DNA from: Shewanella amazonensis SB2B
GTDB taxonomy: Bacteria > Pseudomonadota > Gammaproteobacteria > Enterobacterales > Shewanellaceae
Direction of reading: 5' to 3'
Assembly (NCBI RefSeq): GCF_000015245.1
Contig: NC_008700.1
Span: 4,166,501 to 4,230,500 of the forward strand
DNA: 64,000 bases
Below the pieces are notes generated by a model. It did not search any database. It saw nothing but the letters and a program-made list of their open reading frames with translations, and was not told where the DNA came from. Every line of letters begins with the position of its first letter. Positions within the stretch are counted from its first letter, which is position 1. The position numbers were made by a program, and so were the translations under genes. Positions 35,759 through 44,512 of this stretch are shown here, one piece after another.

Positions 35759-36061
35759 TCAGGAGAGTTTCACTCCGTACTTTTTGAAGTACCAAAAGAT
35801 GGCGGGCAGTTCGAGCACAAAGTAGCTAACCAGGGTGAACCAGAACCAATTCACCTCAGTAAACAGCAGATTAAAGGCTGCTCCTGTGCCCCAGTATTTC
35901 ATCCCCACGGTCAGCAAGGCCAACCCAGAGGCACCCAGGTCACAGAAAGAAATACGTTGAAAATCACTGCCTGCGACGCTTGGATATACCAAGCCGTAAG
36001 CCAACACTATGATCGCCAGATTCAGTAATACCACTGCCAACTCGGGCGTAAGACCGCTCAT
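35759..36061 (-). CDS. Small multi-pass membrane protein
   Basis: A 100-residue hydrophobic protein with three membrane helices (LAVVLLNLAIIVLAYGLVY; LGASGLALLTVGMKYWG; FWFTLVSYFVLELPAIFWY). I do not recognise a family. Starts M-S-G-L-T-P-E-L with GGAG at good spacing, five residues inside a longer frame. It lies at the edge of the decayed region and 82 bp from the next gene (36144), which reads in the same direction upstream. Confidence 0.7.
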   Translation of the reverse strand: MSGLTPELAVVLLNLAIIVLAYGLVYPSVAGSDFQRISFCDLGASGLALLTVGMKYWGTGAAFNLLFTEVNWFWFTLVSYFVLELPAIFWYFKKYGVKLS

Positions 36062-36143
36062 GCCACACTCCACCAACTGCTTATGGGCCCATCATACCCC
36101 TTGGTGTCATAACAAAGCCACGTCATAGGCCAATTGGAACAGA

Positions 36144-36890
36144 TTAAGGACTGCTGCCAGCTTCCAAAGCCTGACGTCGGTAGGACTCAATTAACCCTTC
36201 CCGGGTCATGCTTCCCAACACCTTTTCCAAGGGCTTTGCCAAGGCAGCATTCTTTGGGTGCAGTATGGGGTAGCCATAGACTTTTTCCAGTACCCCGGCC
36301 ATTTTCAGATTTGTGTTGGGGAAGGCGCCGCTGGCAAGGAGCGAGATCACATCGACCTCTATATCCACATACACATCGGTTCGGCCAGCGAGCAGTTTGC
36401 GGATCCCCGTTTCCCAGTCATTGGCGATGGACAGATTTTCCGGCTTGATGAGAGGCACCAGGCGCGTCTCAGCCAAGACGGCACCACGGCGGTATTCCAC
36501 TTTTAAATCATACAGGGCCAAATCTTCCCACTGTTGCAATACCAAGTCTTCCCTGGTGGTGAAAGCTGCCACATTGCTCCATGCCACCGCCACAGGCACC
36601 AAAATGAGATTGGGGTGCAATACAATAAAATCTTCGGTTCTGGCCAGGTCGCCATCGACAATACCCTGCGCCAATAAAAGCTCTCCCCGCTTATCGGGAT
36701 AGATGCTAACTTCATACTCCTTACCCAACCGCTTAAATGCTTCGTCATACACGAGCTGCAGCCATTGATAACCACTGTTGTGTTCGCCTCTGGCGTTGAT
36801 AAACACCAGAGGCGCCTCTTCACTCCTGACACCAAAAAACAGGCTGAAAAACATCAACAAAACGCCAAAAAAACCACAAATTTTTGCCAC
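36144..36890 (-). CDS. Periplasmic substrate-binding protein, PBP2 type
   Basis: A 248-residue extracellular solute-binding family 3-like protein with a signal peptide (GFFGVLLMFFSLFFGVRS). The ligand-binding fold shows the pattern P-L-V-F-I-N-A-R-G-E-H-N-S-G-Y, V-D-G-D-L-A-R, and W-E-T-G-I-R-K-L-L-A-G-R-T-D-V. No permease or ATPase adjoins, so it may be an orphan binding protein or a sensor partner (inference). The start is GTG at 36890 with AAGGGG upstream; no better ATG exists. Confidence 0.78.
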   Translation of the reverse strand: MAKICGFFGVLLMFFSLFFGVRSEEAPLVFINARGEHNSGYQWLQLVYDEAFKRLGKEYEVSIYPDKRGELLLAQGIVDGDLARTEDFIVLHPNLILVPVAVAWSNVAAFTTREDLVLQQWEDLALYDLKVEYRRGAVLAETRLVPLIKPENLSIANDWETGIRKLLAGRTDVYVDIEVDVISLLASGAFPNTNLKMAGVLEKVYGYPILHPKNAALAKPLEKVLGSMTREGLIESYRRQALEAGSSP

Positions 36891-37137
36891 TGTTAACCCC
36901 TTGGTATTCCTTACGCTCGAGAGGGTGACTGCACCATCATGGGCAGGGCCTTTAGCCTGTTCTCAGTATAGGACGGCTTAAGTCAGGGTCAGGGCAAACT
37001 TTAGCATCAATCGGACAGTTTTATCCCCGCACAATTAACCCAAGACTAATGGGGCAAAAAAGCCGATAATTGCGCTAATTTTTCAGCGGTTTTGCCGCGG
37101 GGCAACTGCATATGCCCGCAACATCTGGAATTATCCC

Positions 37138-39321
37138 ATGGAAATCAAAGTTAATTTTCTCGATAACCTGAGACTGGAAGCCAAGTTCGACGACTTCACC
37201 GTGGTTGCCGACCAACCCATTCGCTACAAGGGCGATGGCTCGGCCCCCAGTCCGTTCGACTACTTCCTGGCTTCCTCCGCCCTGTGTGCCGCCTACTTTG
37301 TGAAGGTGTACTGCGTGTCGCGGGATATTCCCACCGAAGGTATCCGCCTGTCGCAAAACAACATTGTTGACCCGGAAAACCGCTACAACCAGCAGTTTAA
37401 AATTCAGGTTGAACTACCAGAGAGCATCAGCGACAAAGACCGCGAAGGCATTCTGCGCTCCATCGACCGCTGCACCGTGAAAAAAGTGGTCCAGACCGGC
37501 CCCGAGTTCGTTATCGAAACCGTGGAAAACCTCGACGAAGACGCCCAGGCCATGCTGATGGTGACGCCCGATGCCGACCACAGCACCTTTATTGTGGGGA
37601 AAGACCTGCCGCTGGAGCAGACCATCGCCAATATGACCGCCAAGCTGGCGGAGCTGGGAATGAAAATTGAAATCTCCAGCTGGCGTAACCTGGTACCCAA
37701 CGTCTGGTCACTGCATATCCGTGACGCCGCCTCGCCCATGTGCTTTACCAACGGCAAAGGCGCCACCAAAGAAAGCGCCCTTTGCTCGGCATTGGGTGAA
37801 TTTATCGAGCGTCTCAGCTGCAACTTCTTCTATAACGATCAGTATTTTGGTGAAGAAATAGCCAATGCTGAGTTCGTGCATTACCCCAATGAAAAGTGGT
37901 TCCCGCTGGAGGAAGACGACTCGCTGCCAGCAGGTCTGTTGGACGAGTATTGCCTCGATATCTACGACAACGATGGCGAGCTGTGCGGCTCTCATCTGGT
38001 GGACACCAACTCGGGCAACTATGAGCGCGGCATCTGCGCCATCCCTTACATCCGCCACAGCGATGGCGAGACAGTGTATTTCCCGTCCAACCTGATTGAA
38101 AACCTATTCCTCAGCAACGGCATGAGCGCGGGCAACAACCTGGCCGAAGCCAAGGTGCAGTGCCTGTCGGAAATCTTCGAGCGCGCGGTAAAGCGCCAGA
38201 TCATCGAAGAAGAAATTGCCCTGCCGGACGTGCCCAAGGACGTGCTGGCCAAGTACCCTTCCATAGTGGCGGGCATCGACGCGCTGGAGGCCCAGGGCTT
38301 CCCGGTGGTGGTGAAAGATGCCTCCCTCGGCGGCCAGTTCCCGGTGATGTGCGTAACCTTGATGAACCCACGCACCGGCGGCGTATTTGCCTCCTTTGGC
38401 GCCCACCCAAGCCTCGAAGTGGCGCTGGAGCGCAGCCTCACAGAGCTGCTGCAGGGCCGCAGTTTCGAAGGTCTTAACGACGTGCAAAAGCCCACCTTCA
38501 ACAGCATGGCGGTGCAGGAGCCAGAGAACTTCGTTGAGCACTTTATCGACTCGACTGGGGTGATCTCCTGGCGCTTCTTCAGTGCCAAACACGACTATGA
38601 GTTCGTGGAGTGGGATTTCTCCGGCACCAATGAAGAAGAATCCACCGCCCTGTTCGGCATCCTCGAAGATCTGGGTCTTGAGGCCTACATCGCTGAATTC
38701 ACTGCTCTGGGCAGTGCCTGCCGTATTCTGGTGCCCGGTTACTCAGAGGTGTATCCGGTCACCGACCTGATTTGGGATAACACCAATAAGGCGCTGGATT
38801 TCCGTGAAGATATCCTCAACCTGCATCGCCTGAGTGACGATGAGCTTGCTGATTTGGTTGAGCGCCTCGAAGAAAGCGAGCTGGATAACTACACCGACAT
38901 CATCACCCTGATTGGTATCGAATTTGATGAAAATACCGTTTGGGGTCAGCTGACTATCCTTGAGCTCAAGCTGCTGTGCTACCTGGCGCTGGGCGAGCTG
39001 GAAGCGGCCCAGGAACTGACCGAGACCTTCCTTCAGTACAACGACAATACGGTAAAACGCGGCCTCTTCTATCAGGCCATGTCAGCGGTGCTGGAAATCA
39101 GCCTGGATGATGAGCTGGCGCTGGAAGACTACCGCCACAACCTCACCCGCATGTTCGGTGAAGAAACCATGGACGCCGTAATCGGCTCGGTGGAAGGTTC
39201 GGTGCGTTTCTATGGCCTCACCCCAACCAGCATGAAACTGGAAGGACTGGACCGTCATCAGCGCTTGATTGAAAGCTATAAGAAGCTGCACGCCGCCCGC
39301 GCCAAACTGGCGGGGCTGTAA
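37138..39321 (+). CDS. ycaO: OsmC-YcaO fusion protein
   Basis: A 727-residue protein. Residues 1-140 are an OsmC/Ohr-like domain (V-N-F-L-D-N-L-R start, then GSAPSPFDYFLASSALCAAYFVKVYC with a Cys). From about 190 to 560 is a YcaO domain (FTNGKGATKESALCSALGEFIERLSC), the ATP-binding family that activates amide backbones and in E. coli supports RimO-dependent beta-methylthiolation of ribosomal protein S12. The C-terminal 140 residues are helical. This three-part form matches TIGR03549. No RiPP precursor gene adjoins, so a housekeeping role is more likely. Confidence 0.9.
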   Translation: MEIKVNFLDNLRLEAKFDDFTVVADQPIRYKGDGSAPSPFDYFLASSALCAAYFVKVYCVSRDIPTEGIRLSQNNIVDPENRYNQQFKIQVELPESISDKDREGILRSIDRCTVKKVVQTGPEFVIETVENLDEDAQAMLMVTPDADHSTFIVGKDLPLEQTIANMTAKLAELGMKIEISSWRNLVPNVWSLHIRDAASPMCFTNGKGATKESALCSALGEFIERLSCNFFYNDQYFGEEIANAEFVHYPNEKWFPLEEDDSLPAGLLDEYCLDIYDNDGELCGSHLVDTNSGNYERGICAIPYIRHSDGETVYFPSNLIENLFLSNGMSAGNNLAEAKVQCLSEIFERAVKRQIIEEEIALPDVPKDVLAKYPSIVAGIDALEAQGFPVVVKDASLGGQFPVMCVTLMNPRTGGVFASFGAHPSLEVALERSLTELLQGRSFEGLNDVQKPTFNSMAVQEPENFVEHFIDSTGVISWRFFSAKHDYEFVEWDFSGTNEEESTALFGILEDLGLEAYIAEFTALGSACRILVPGYSEVYPVTDLIWDNTNKALDFREDILNLHRLSDDELADLVERLEESELDNYTDIITLIGIEFDENTVWGQLTILELKLLCYLALGELEAAQELTETFLQYNDNTVKRGLFYQAMSAVLEISLDDELALEDYRHNLTRMFGEETMDAVIGSVEGSVRFYGLTPTSMKLEGLDRHQRLIESYKKLHAARAKLAGL

Positions 39322-39413
39322 TTCGTTGTTCTGACATTTTCCGGTCCTGACATTCTCCGCTCCTGCCATAGTCAGGCACTGATTTTACAGGTTACGGAAG
39401 CTAACCGGACATC

Positions 39414-39443
39414 AAAAAGCCAACCCTGAGGTTGGCTTTTTTG
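39414..39443. terminator. Terminator after ycaO
   Basis: Stem AAAAAGCCAACC, loop CTGA, stem GGTTGGCTTTTTT. It lies between the convergent ycaO and thioesterase genes. Confidence 0.88.
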
Positions 39444-39461
39444 TTGGCGAGAAAACTTGCC

Positions 39462-39860
39462 TCAGACAACGAGGAAGGTGCCAAGCTGCTCGCGGATATC
39501 GGCGGGAATACCCACGCTTTTTTCGGTCTGGTAATCGTAATGCACCAGGGTGGTTTTGGCTTCGGCGGTCATTTTGCCGGCCTGAAAACTCTGCTGCAGC
39601 ACTTCAAAACTGGAATTACCGATGCGGGAGATGCGGGTAATCACCTCAACCGGCTTGCCGTAATAGGTGGGCGCGGTAAAAGCGATGGTAAACCCGGCCA
39701 CAATCAGGTTCCAGTGGTTCAGGTCCAACTCGGGGTTGAAGATGGCAAAAATCGGCTCGCGGGCAGCTTCGAACCAGACGGGGATCACCGTGTTATTGAT
39801 ATGGCCCAATCCATCGGTTTCGTTGAATCTGGGCTGAATACTGAGGTCAAACTGTGCCAT
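39462..39860 (-). CDS. Acyl-CoA thioesterase, hot-dog fold
   Basis: A 132-residue 4HBT thioesterase, YbgC-like. The catalytic Asp/Asn motif R-F-N-E-T-D-G-L-G-H-I-N-N-T-V is near residue 12, and GKPVEVITRISRIGNSSFEV follows. Hydrolyses an acyl-CoA or acyl-ACP of unknown chain length. It stands next to an acyl-CoA ligase on the same strand, but a terminator lies between them. AGGAAC sits before the start. Confidence 0.88.
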   Translation of the reverse strand: MAQFDLSIQPRFNETDGLGHINNTVIPVWFEAAREPIFAIFNPELDLNHWNLIVAGFTIAFTAPTYYGKPVEVITRISRIGNSSFEVLQQSFQAGKMTAEAKTTLVHYDYQTEKSVGIPADIREQLGTFLVV

Positions 39861-39931
39861 AGGTTACTGTTCCTGTTGGATTTTGATTCTTATAGGCGCC
39901 AACAGTATATCAGGCTCTTAGAGCCACGGCA

Positions 39932-39966
39932 GAAAATAACAGGCCGCCAGTAGGCGGCCTGTTATC
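39932..39966 (-). terminator. Terminator after the acyl-CoA ligase gene
   Basis: Minus strand: stem ATAACAGGCCGCC, loop TACT, stem GGCGGCCTGTTAT followed by T residues. It closes the ligase gene at 39976. Confidence 0.85.
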
Positions 39967-39975
39967 TTATTGAGT

Positions 39976-41769
39976 TCAGTTGCCATACATGGCACTGATT
40001 TCCCGCTGATACTTATGATAAATCACCTTGCGCCTCAGCTTTAACGTAGGAGTAATCAGGCCAGATTCCGTTGTGAAGGCATCTGGCAGCAGGGTGAACT
40101 TTTTGATTTGTTCAAAGCCTGCCAACCCTTCCTGCATCAGCTTAAGCCGGGCTTCAAAGTGCTCCAGCACGTGGCTGTGGCGGATAAGCTCCAATGGGGA
40201 TTCGTACTTGAGCCCTTTTTCCCTGGCCCAGGCCTCCAGCGCCTCATAGGCCGGCACAATCAGCGCGGTCACATAATTGCGGGCATCGGCAATCACCGCC
40301 ACCTGCTCTATAAAGGGGCAACGCCCCACAACACCTTCCACCCGCTGGGGTGCGATATATTTGCCGTTACTGGTCTTCATCAGCTCCTTGATGCGATCGG
40401 TAATAAACAGGTTACCGGCCTCATCCAATCGCCCGGCATCACCGGTTTTAAACCAGCCATTGTCAAAGGCGCTGGCTGTATCTTCGGGGCGCTTGTAATA
40501 GCCGGTCATCACGGTATCGCCACGAACCAGGATTTCATCGTTTTCACCGATGCGGATTTCCACCTCGGGCAAACACTGACCGTTAGATCCGGGTACCCGG
40601 TTATCCAGGGTATTGCAGGTTACCGTGGCAGTGGTTTCGGTGAGACCATAGCCACATAACACAGGCACGTTTACCGCATTGAAAAATGCGCCCACATCGG
40701 TGTTAAGCGCCGCGCCGCCACAGGGCATAAATTTGAGTCGGCCACCCAGCACATCACGAATCTTGCGGCCCACCAGCTTATCGGCCAGTCTGGCCTGCAG
40801 GGACAACAGCACGCCACCTTTGGCGCGGCCCTGAGCCACCTCAAAGCGGCGCCCACCCACTGACATGGCCCAGGCAAACAGGGCCTTACGGGATGCCGGC
40901 GCACGGGACAACTTGTCCTGCACCGCGCTGTAGACTTTTTCAAGGAAGCGAGGCACCACGCACAGGGTGTGAGGGCGCACCGCCGCTATGGCTTCTTTCA
41001 CGCGATTGGTGTCGGTCAGATACACATTGCAGCCGCCGCGCCCAAGCACATAAAAACTCCATGCACGTTCAAAAATATGGCTCAGTGGCAAGAACGCCAG
41101 CGACACATCACCTTCGGTAAAGGCCAGGCGTTTGTCGTGCTGGCGAATGGTGGACGCTATGGCTCTATGGGGTAACATCACACCCTTGGGTTCCCCTGTG
41201 GTGCCCGAGGTGTAGATAAGCGTCAGCAAATCGTCCAGATTGGCCTGCGCCAGGCGGACTCCCAGCTCCTTGGCCGCTTCGCCATCGGGCACAGCCATCA
41301 AAAGTTGGCTCAGGTGGAGGTCATTGCCGTGAGCAAGCGTCACAGCGTCATCAAACACCACTATCGACTTAAGCTGTGGGCACAGGGCACGCAGCTCGCA
41401 GGCAAGCCCATAGCGCTCGGCATTGTCCACAAACAGCCAACTGGCTTCGGCATCATTGAGTATGTAAGCCGCCTGCTCGAGGGTACTGGTGGGATAGATG
41501 GGCACGACCACGGCGCGGGCCTTGAGAGAGGCCACATCCGCAACCGTCCACTGTGGACAGTTGTTCGACATAATGCCCACCCTGGCCTGCACGCCCAACC
41601 CACCGGCAATCAATTGCATCGCCAGACTGTCGCTGCTGTGATCGAAGGTCTTGCGGCTAACAGCATCCCAGGGAGCGGCCATTTCAAAGCCTTTCAGGGC
41701 GATGGCATCGGGATTGTGTTGAGTCTCGGCTTTGAGCAGCCTGACCAGATGAAATTGCTCGAGTGACAT
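39976..41769 (-). CDS. AMP-forming long-chain acyl-CoA synthetase (FadD15-like)
   Basis: Cytosolic or membrane-associated AMP-binding ligase of 597 residues that activates fatty acids to acyl-CoA. P-loop-like motif L-I-Y-T-S-G-T-T-G-E-P-K-G-V near residue 180, A8-like G-W-F-K-T-G-D-A-G-R-L-D-E and the C-terminal N-G-K-Y-I-A-P-Q-R-V-E-G lysine segment. It resembles FadD15/long-chain ligases of the eukaryote-like group. AGGT precedes the start. Substrate length unknown. Confidence 0.93.
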   Translation of the reverse strand: MSLEQFHLVRLLKAETQHNPDAIALKGFEMAAPWDAVSRKTFDHSSDSLAMQLIAGGLGVQARVGIMSNNCPQWTVADVASLKARAVVVPIYPTSTLEQAAYILNDAEASWLFVDNAERYGLACELRALCPQLKSIVVFDDAVTLAHGNDLHLSQLLMAVPDGEAAKELGVRLAQANLDDLLTLIYTSGTTGEPKGVMLPHRAIASTIRQHDKRLAFTEGDVSLAFLPLSHIFERAWSFYVLGRGGCNVYLTDTNRVKEAIAAVRPHTLCVVPRFLEKVYSAVQDKLSRAPASRKALFAWAMSVGGRRFEVAQGRAKGGVLLSLQARLADKLVGRKIRDVLGGRLKFMPCGGAALNTDVGAFFNAVNVPVLCGYGLTETTATVTCNTLDNRVPGSNGQCLPEVEIRIGENDEILVRGDTVMTGYYKRPEDTASAFDNGWFKTGDAGRLDEAGNLFITDRIKELMKTSNGKYIAPQRVEGVVGRCPFIEQVAVIADARNYVTALIVPAYEALEAWAREKGLKYESPLELIRHSHVLEHFEARLKLMQEGLAGFEQIKKFTLLPDAFTTESGLITPTLKLRRKVIYHKYQREISAMYGN

Positions 41770-41900
41770 GAATTACCTGCCTGATAAACCGGGGACCTTG
41801 CAGCCACTTTAGCTTACAAGTGTTCCTCTTTTTGGCGGCATTTTAGCCCAAGGCACACACAAAGGTAAGAGTTATTACTCTAAAATTGTCGAAAGAGTGA

Positions 41901-41929
41901 GCGCCACCCACGGCGTTTATGGGTGGCGC
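41901..41929 (-). terminator. Hairpin downstream of the GntR-linked ABC operon
   Basis: Stem GCGCCACCCA, nine-base loop, stem TGGGTGGCGC, 20 bp after the stop of the membrane gene at 41949 on the minus strand. It lacks a good T tract, so it is only a weak terminator candidate. Confidence 0.5.
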
Positions 41930-41948
41930 AGTTGTGAGTTGGGATAGA

Positions 41949-43190
41949 TTATGCCCTTGGCAGACGTCCTGCGGTAGCCCGCATCAACAGCAGGCTAATT
42001 ACCACAAAACCTGCATTCACCCCCAGCCACAGCCCGGTATCTATCTCACCTTTGAGGCTGAACCGAATGGCAATGTCCACGGTCACCAGAGGTAAAATCA
42101 TCAGTAACATCAGTGCAGTAGTATGCAAACTGTTTTGACAGAACACCCCAAGAGCCATGATCAGCGCCGCGCCCCAGACAGTCGCCATTAGGGTGAGCAG
42201 CCACAGCCAAATGGGTAACGCAAACAGGCCAATTACCACAGCCGCGGTCAGCGCCATGCTGAGCGCTGTCAGCAGCAAAAAACGCAACTGTGCACGATAA
42301 TAGCGCCGACAAAAATCATCCCAGCCCGAAAACAGTGGCAGCATCAGCAGGCCATCCACTGAATGCCAGCGCATGGTGCGCGTCCAATGCGCCATGGCGC
42401 TCATCATCACCGAAAACTGTACCCAAAGGTGCAAAAAGCTGGTGTCGCTGCCTTTTAGTTTAAGCAGGACACTGACAAGCAGCGCTATCACAGGGATTAA
42501 CAGTAAAAAGGCGTTAATAGCCGGGCCACCGAAATAACTGAAGGGAAACAACCAGGCATCAACAACCCGGGTCGGTCGCAGCCATTGCCAGTTTGGCAGG
42601 AAAAAGCCCCCCGTGGTCATACCGTTACAGTAGATCCCCACAGCGCCGTTCTGCCACCGGGTATGCCAAAGCCGGGCATCCAGCCATATCCAGGCCACCA
42701 GCGCCAATGGCAGGGACAGGATGTTCAGAATGGGCGCCAGCGCCAGCAGGGGTTTAAACAGCACTATGGCAAAAAAGGCCACCATGGACAGATAAAAGTT
42801 GCCGGGACGACGGCTGCACAGCCACAAAAACCCAGCGCCCAGCAGCAGCGCCAGACCACCATAACCCAGCGGCACATCCAGCCATATCCAGCTGGCCAGA
42901 ATAATCGCCACACTGACGCCAATCAGCGCCAATGACTGTTGGCGTACCATGGCCGGAAAACCGGGATTAATCAGACTCCATTCGGCGGCATGCAGGCGGT
43001 TCCACTGCCAGGCGATAGCGCTGGAAAAGCCGATAATGGCAAAGCCCAACATAAAGCCCGCCTCATCGATTTTGCCAAGCAGTAAGGCCATGGGCACAAA
43101 CACCACAGCAAACAGGGCCCCCATGCCAATAAAGCTGGCGCTGCCAACATCTTTGCACCAGAGCGACCAAAAGCTTGTCAGGGCTCTCAT
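41949..43190 (-). CDS. Multi-pass membrane protein of a GntR-linked ABC operon
   Basis: A 413-residue integral membrane protein with roughly ten to twelve hydrophobic segments. Its position directly after an ABC ATPase, overlapping it by 4 bp (ATGA), and the opening W-S-L-W-C-K-D-V typical of ABC-2 type permeases suggest it is the permease. I do not recognise a specific family. It is the third gene of the GntR-ATPase-permease operon. Substrate unknown. Confidence 0.82.
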   Translation of the reverse strand: MRALTSFWSLWCKDVGSASFIGMGALFAVVFVPMALLLGKIDEAGFMLGFAIIGFSSAIAWQWNRLHAAEWSLINPGFPAMVRQQSLALIGVSVAIILASWIWLDVPLGYGGLALLLGAGFLWLCSRRPGNFYLSMVAFFAIVLFKPLLALAPILNILSLPLALVAWIWLDARLWHTRWQNGAVGIYCNGMTTGGFFLPNWQWLRPTRVVDAWLFPFSYFGGPAINAFLLLIPVIALLVSVLLKLKGSDTSFLHLWVQFSVMMSAMAHWTRTMRWHSVDGLLMLPLFSGWDDFCRRYYRAQLRFLLLTALSMALTAAVVIGLFALPIWLWLLTLMATVWGAALIMALGVFCQNSLHTTALMLLMILPLVTVDIAIRFSLKGEIDTGLWLGVNAGFVVISLLLMRATAGRLPRA

Positions 43191-44035
43191 GGGTGCAGCT
43201 CCATAAAGAGCTGCTCCAGATTCACAGTGTCCACACCCAGCAGACCGGGGAAGGATTCACCGCGAAAGCCATCCACCAGCACTCGGTTACCCTGTCGCCC
43301 AAGTACCCGGTATGCATCCGGCAACTGGCTGCCCTCAGCCAGCGTCAGCAAGCGTACCGATTCACGCACGGCGTCCAGCTCGCCCATGATAAGCAACTGC
43401 CCGTCTTTGAGCAGCGCCACATGGCTGGCCACCCGCTCCAGATCCGACGTAATGTGGGAAGAGAAAATCACCGCCGAGCCCGACTCCAACGCCAGTTCAA
43501 ACAGGTCGCCCATAAAGCGACGACGGGCAGAGGGATCGAGGCTCGCCACCGGCTCATCGAGCACCAACAGGCTTGGACGGTAGGCCATAGCCATGATGAT
43601 GGCGAGAGACTGGCGTTGCCCCACGCTGAGGCGATTCACCTGCGCCTTGGGGTCAAGACCAAAACGTTTCATCCAACTCTGCTCAAGCTTTGGATCCCAG
43701 TCTGGATAAAAGCTGGCATGGAGCGACAGCGCCCGCTCAACACTGAAGCCTTCGTAGCCATAATGTTGCTGCGGCACATAACCGATGCGGGCCTTGGTAC
43801 TGGCCGAGAGGGTGGAAGGCGCTTGCCCCAGGGTGCAGATTTCACCTTCGTCGGCATCAATCAGACCCAGGATACAGCGCATCAAGGTAGATTTACCGGC
43901 ACCATTTTCCCCCAGCAAACCCACCACCATGCCGCTTTCCAGGGTGAGATCCACGCCATTCAACGCCGTCTTGTCACCGAAGCGTTTTTTCAGTCCCCGG
44001 ATTTCAAGCAGCGGGCCATCGTTCATCAGTTCCAT
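43187..44035 (-). CDS. ABC transporter ATP-binding protein, CcmA-like
   Basis: Cytosolic ATPase of 282 residues. Walker A GLLGENGAGKSTLM, signature LSVGQRQSLAI, Walker B LLVLDEPVASLDPSARR and the H-loop I-F-S-S-H-I-T-S-D-L-E-R are all present, of the YtrB/CcmA-type. Starts at ATG 44035 preceded by AAGGA; further ATGs at 44041 and 44026 are possible. It is flanked by the GntR gene upstream (16 bp) and overlaps the membrane protein gene. Confidence 0.92.
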   Translation of the reverse strand: MELMNDGPLLEIRGLKKRFGDKTALNGVDLTLESGMVVGLLGENGAGKSTLMRCILGLIDADEGEICTLGQAPSTLSASTKARIGYVPQQHYGYEGFSVERALSLHASFYPDWDPKLEQSWMKRFGLDPKAQVNRLSVGQRQSLAIIMAMAYRPSLLVLDEPVASLDPSARRRFMGDLFELALESGSAVIFSSHITSDLERVASHVALLKDGQLLIMGELDAVRESVRLLTLAEGSQLPDAYRVLGRQGNRVLVDGFRGESFPGLLGVDTVNLEQLFMELHP

Positions 44036-44051
44036 GTCCATCCTTCAGGCC

Positions 44052-44423
44052 TCATTGCCAGATGCTGTCGAGCAGAGATTTAAGTTCATCAAGGTCTACG
44101 CCCAGTTGCCGCGCCTGCTGACAGAGCTTTTCCAGCTCAGGCGTCAGCAGCTGCGCCCCCGAGGTGGCGTGGTTGCCGCTGCTCTCAGCCACCCGGGTAG
44201 CCTGACCGCGGCGGCGTTCCAGATAGCCCTGATCCACCAACTGCTGAATGGCGCGCGATACCGTCATGGGATTGACCGCCAGATATTCCGCCATCTGGCG
44301 CACAGACGGCAGCACTGTCTCCGGGGATAACTGCCCAGAGACAATAAGTCTGACTATCTGCTCGTGCAGCTGCCGGTAAATCGGCTCACCACTTGAGGGG
44401 TTGACATTGAGAAGTTCTAACAT
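44052..44423 (-). CDS. GntR regulator, YtrA subfamily
   Basis: A 123-residue short GntR regulator with only a winged-HTH (GEPIYRQLHEQIVRLIVSGQL, LPSVRQMAEYLAVNPMTVSRAIQQL, then the wing ERRRGQATRV) and a short helical tail. Short GntR proteins with this length and ABC neighbours are the YtrA type. It heads the minus-strand ABC operon and faces the S33 hydrolase operon. Likely represses one or both through the palindrome at 44438-44449. Confidence 0.9.
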   Translation of the reverse strand: MLELLNVNPSSGEPIYRQLHEQIVRLIVSGQLSPETVLPSVRQMAEYLAVNPMTVSRAIQQLVDQGYLERRRGQATRVAESSGNHATSGAQLLTPELEKLCQQARQLGVDLDELKSLLDSIWQ

Positions 44424-44435
44424 TAGCCTTGAATC

Positions 44436-44475
44436 ACTGTATTAATACATTGATACACCGATACACTATAAACTA
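44436..44475. promoter_or_regulatory. Predicted GntR/YtrA operator region
   Basis: A perfect palindrome TGTATTAATACA at 44438-44449 followed by TGATACACCGATACACTATA, with GTGTATC-type half-sites. It lies in the short gap between gntR and the hydrolase gene, where a shared operator would be expected. Confidence 0.6.
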
Positions 44476-44512
44476 ACACAGTCGGCCAGGATTGCAAAAA
44501 GGAATAGGTCTT

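Noticed and set aside
37138..39321. OsmC-YcaO gene as a RiPP biosynthesis enzyme
   Set aside because: No small precursor gene, leader-binding partner or dehydrogenase adjoins; the domain layout matches the housekeeping YcaO group.
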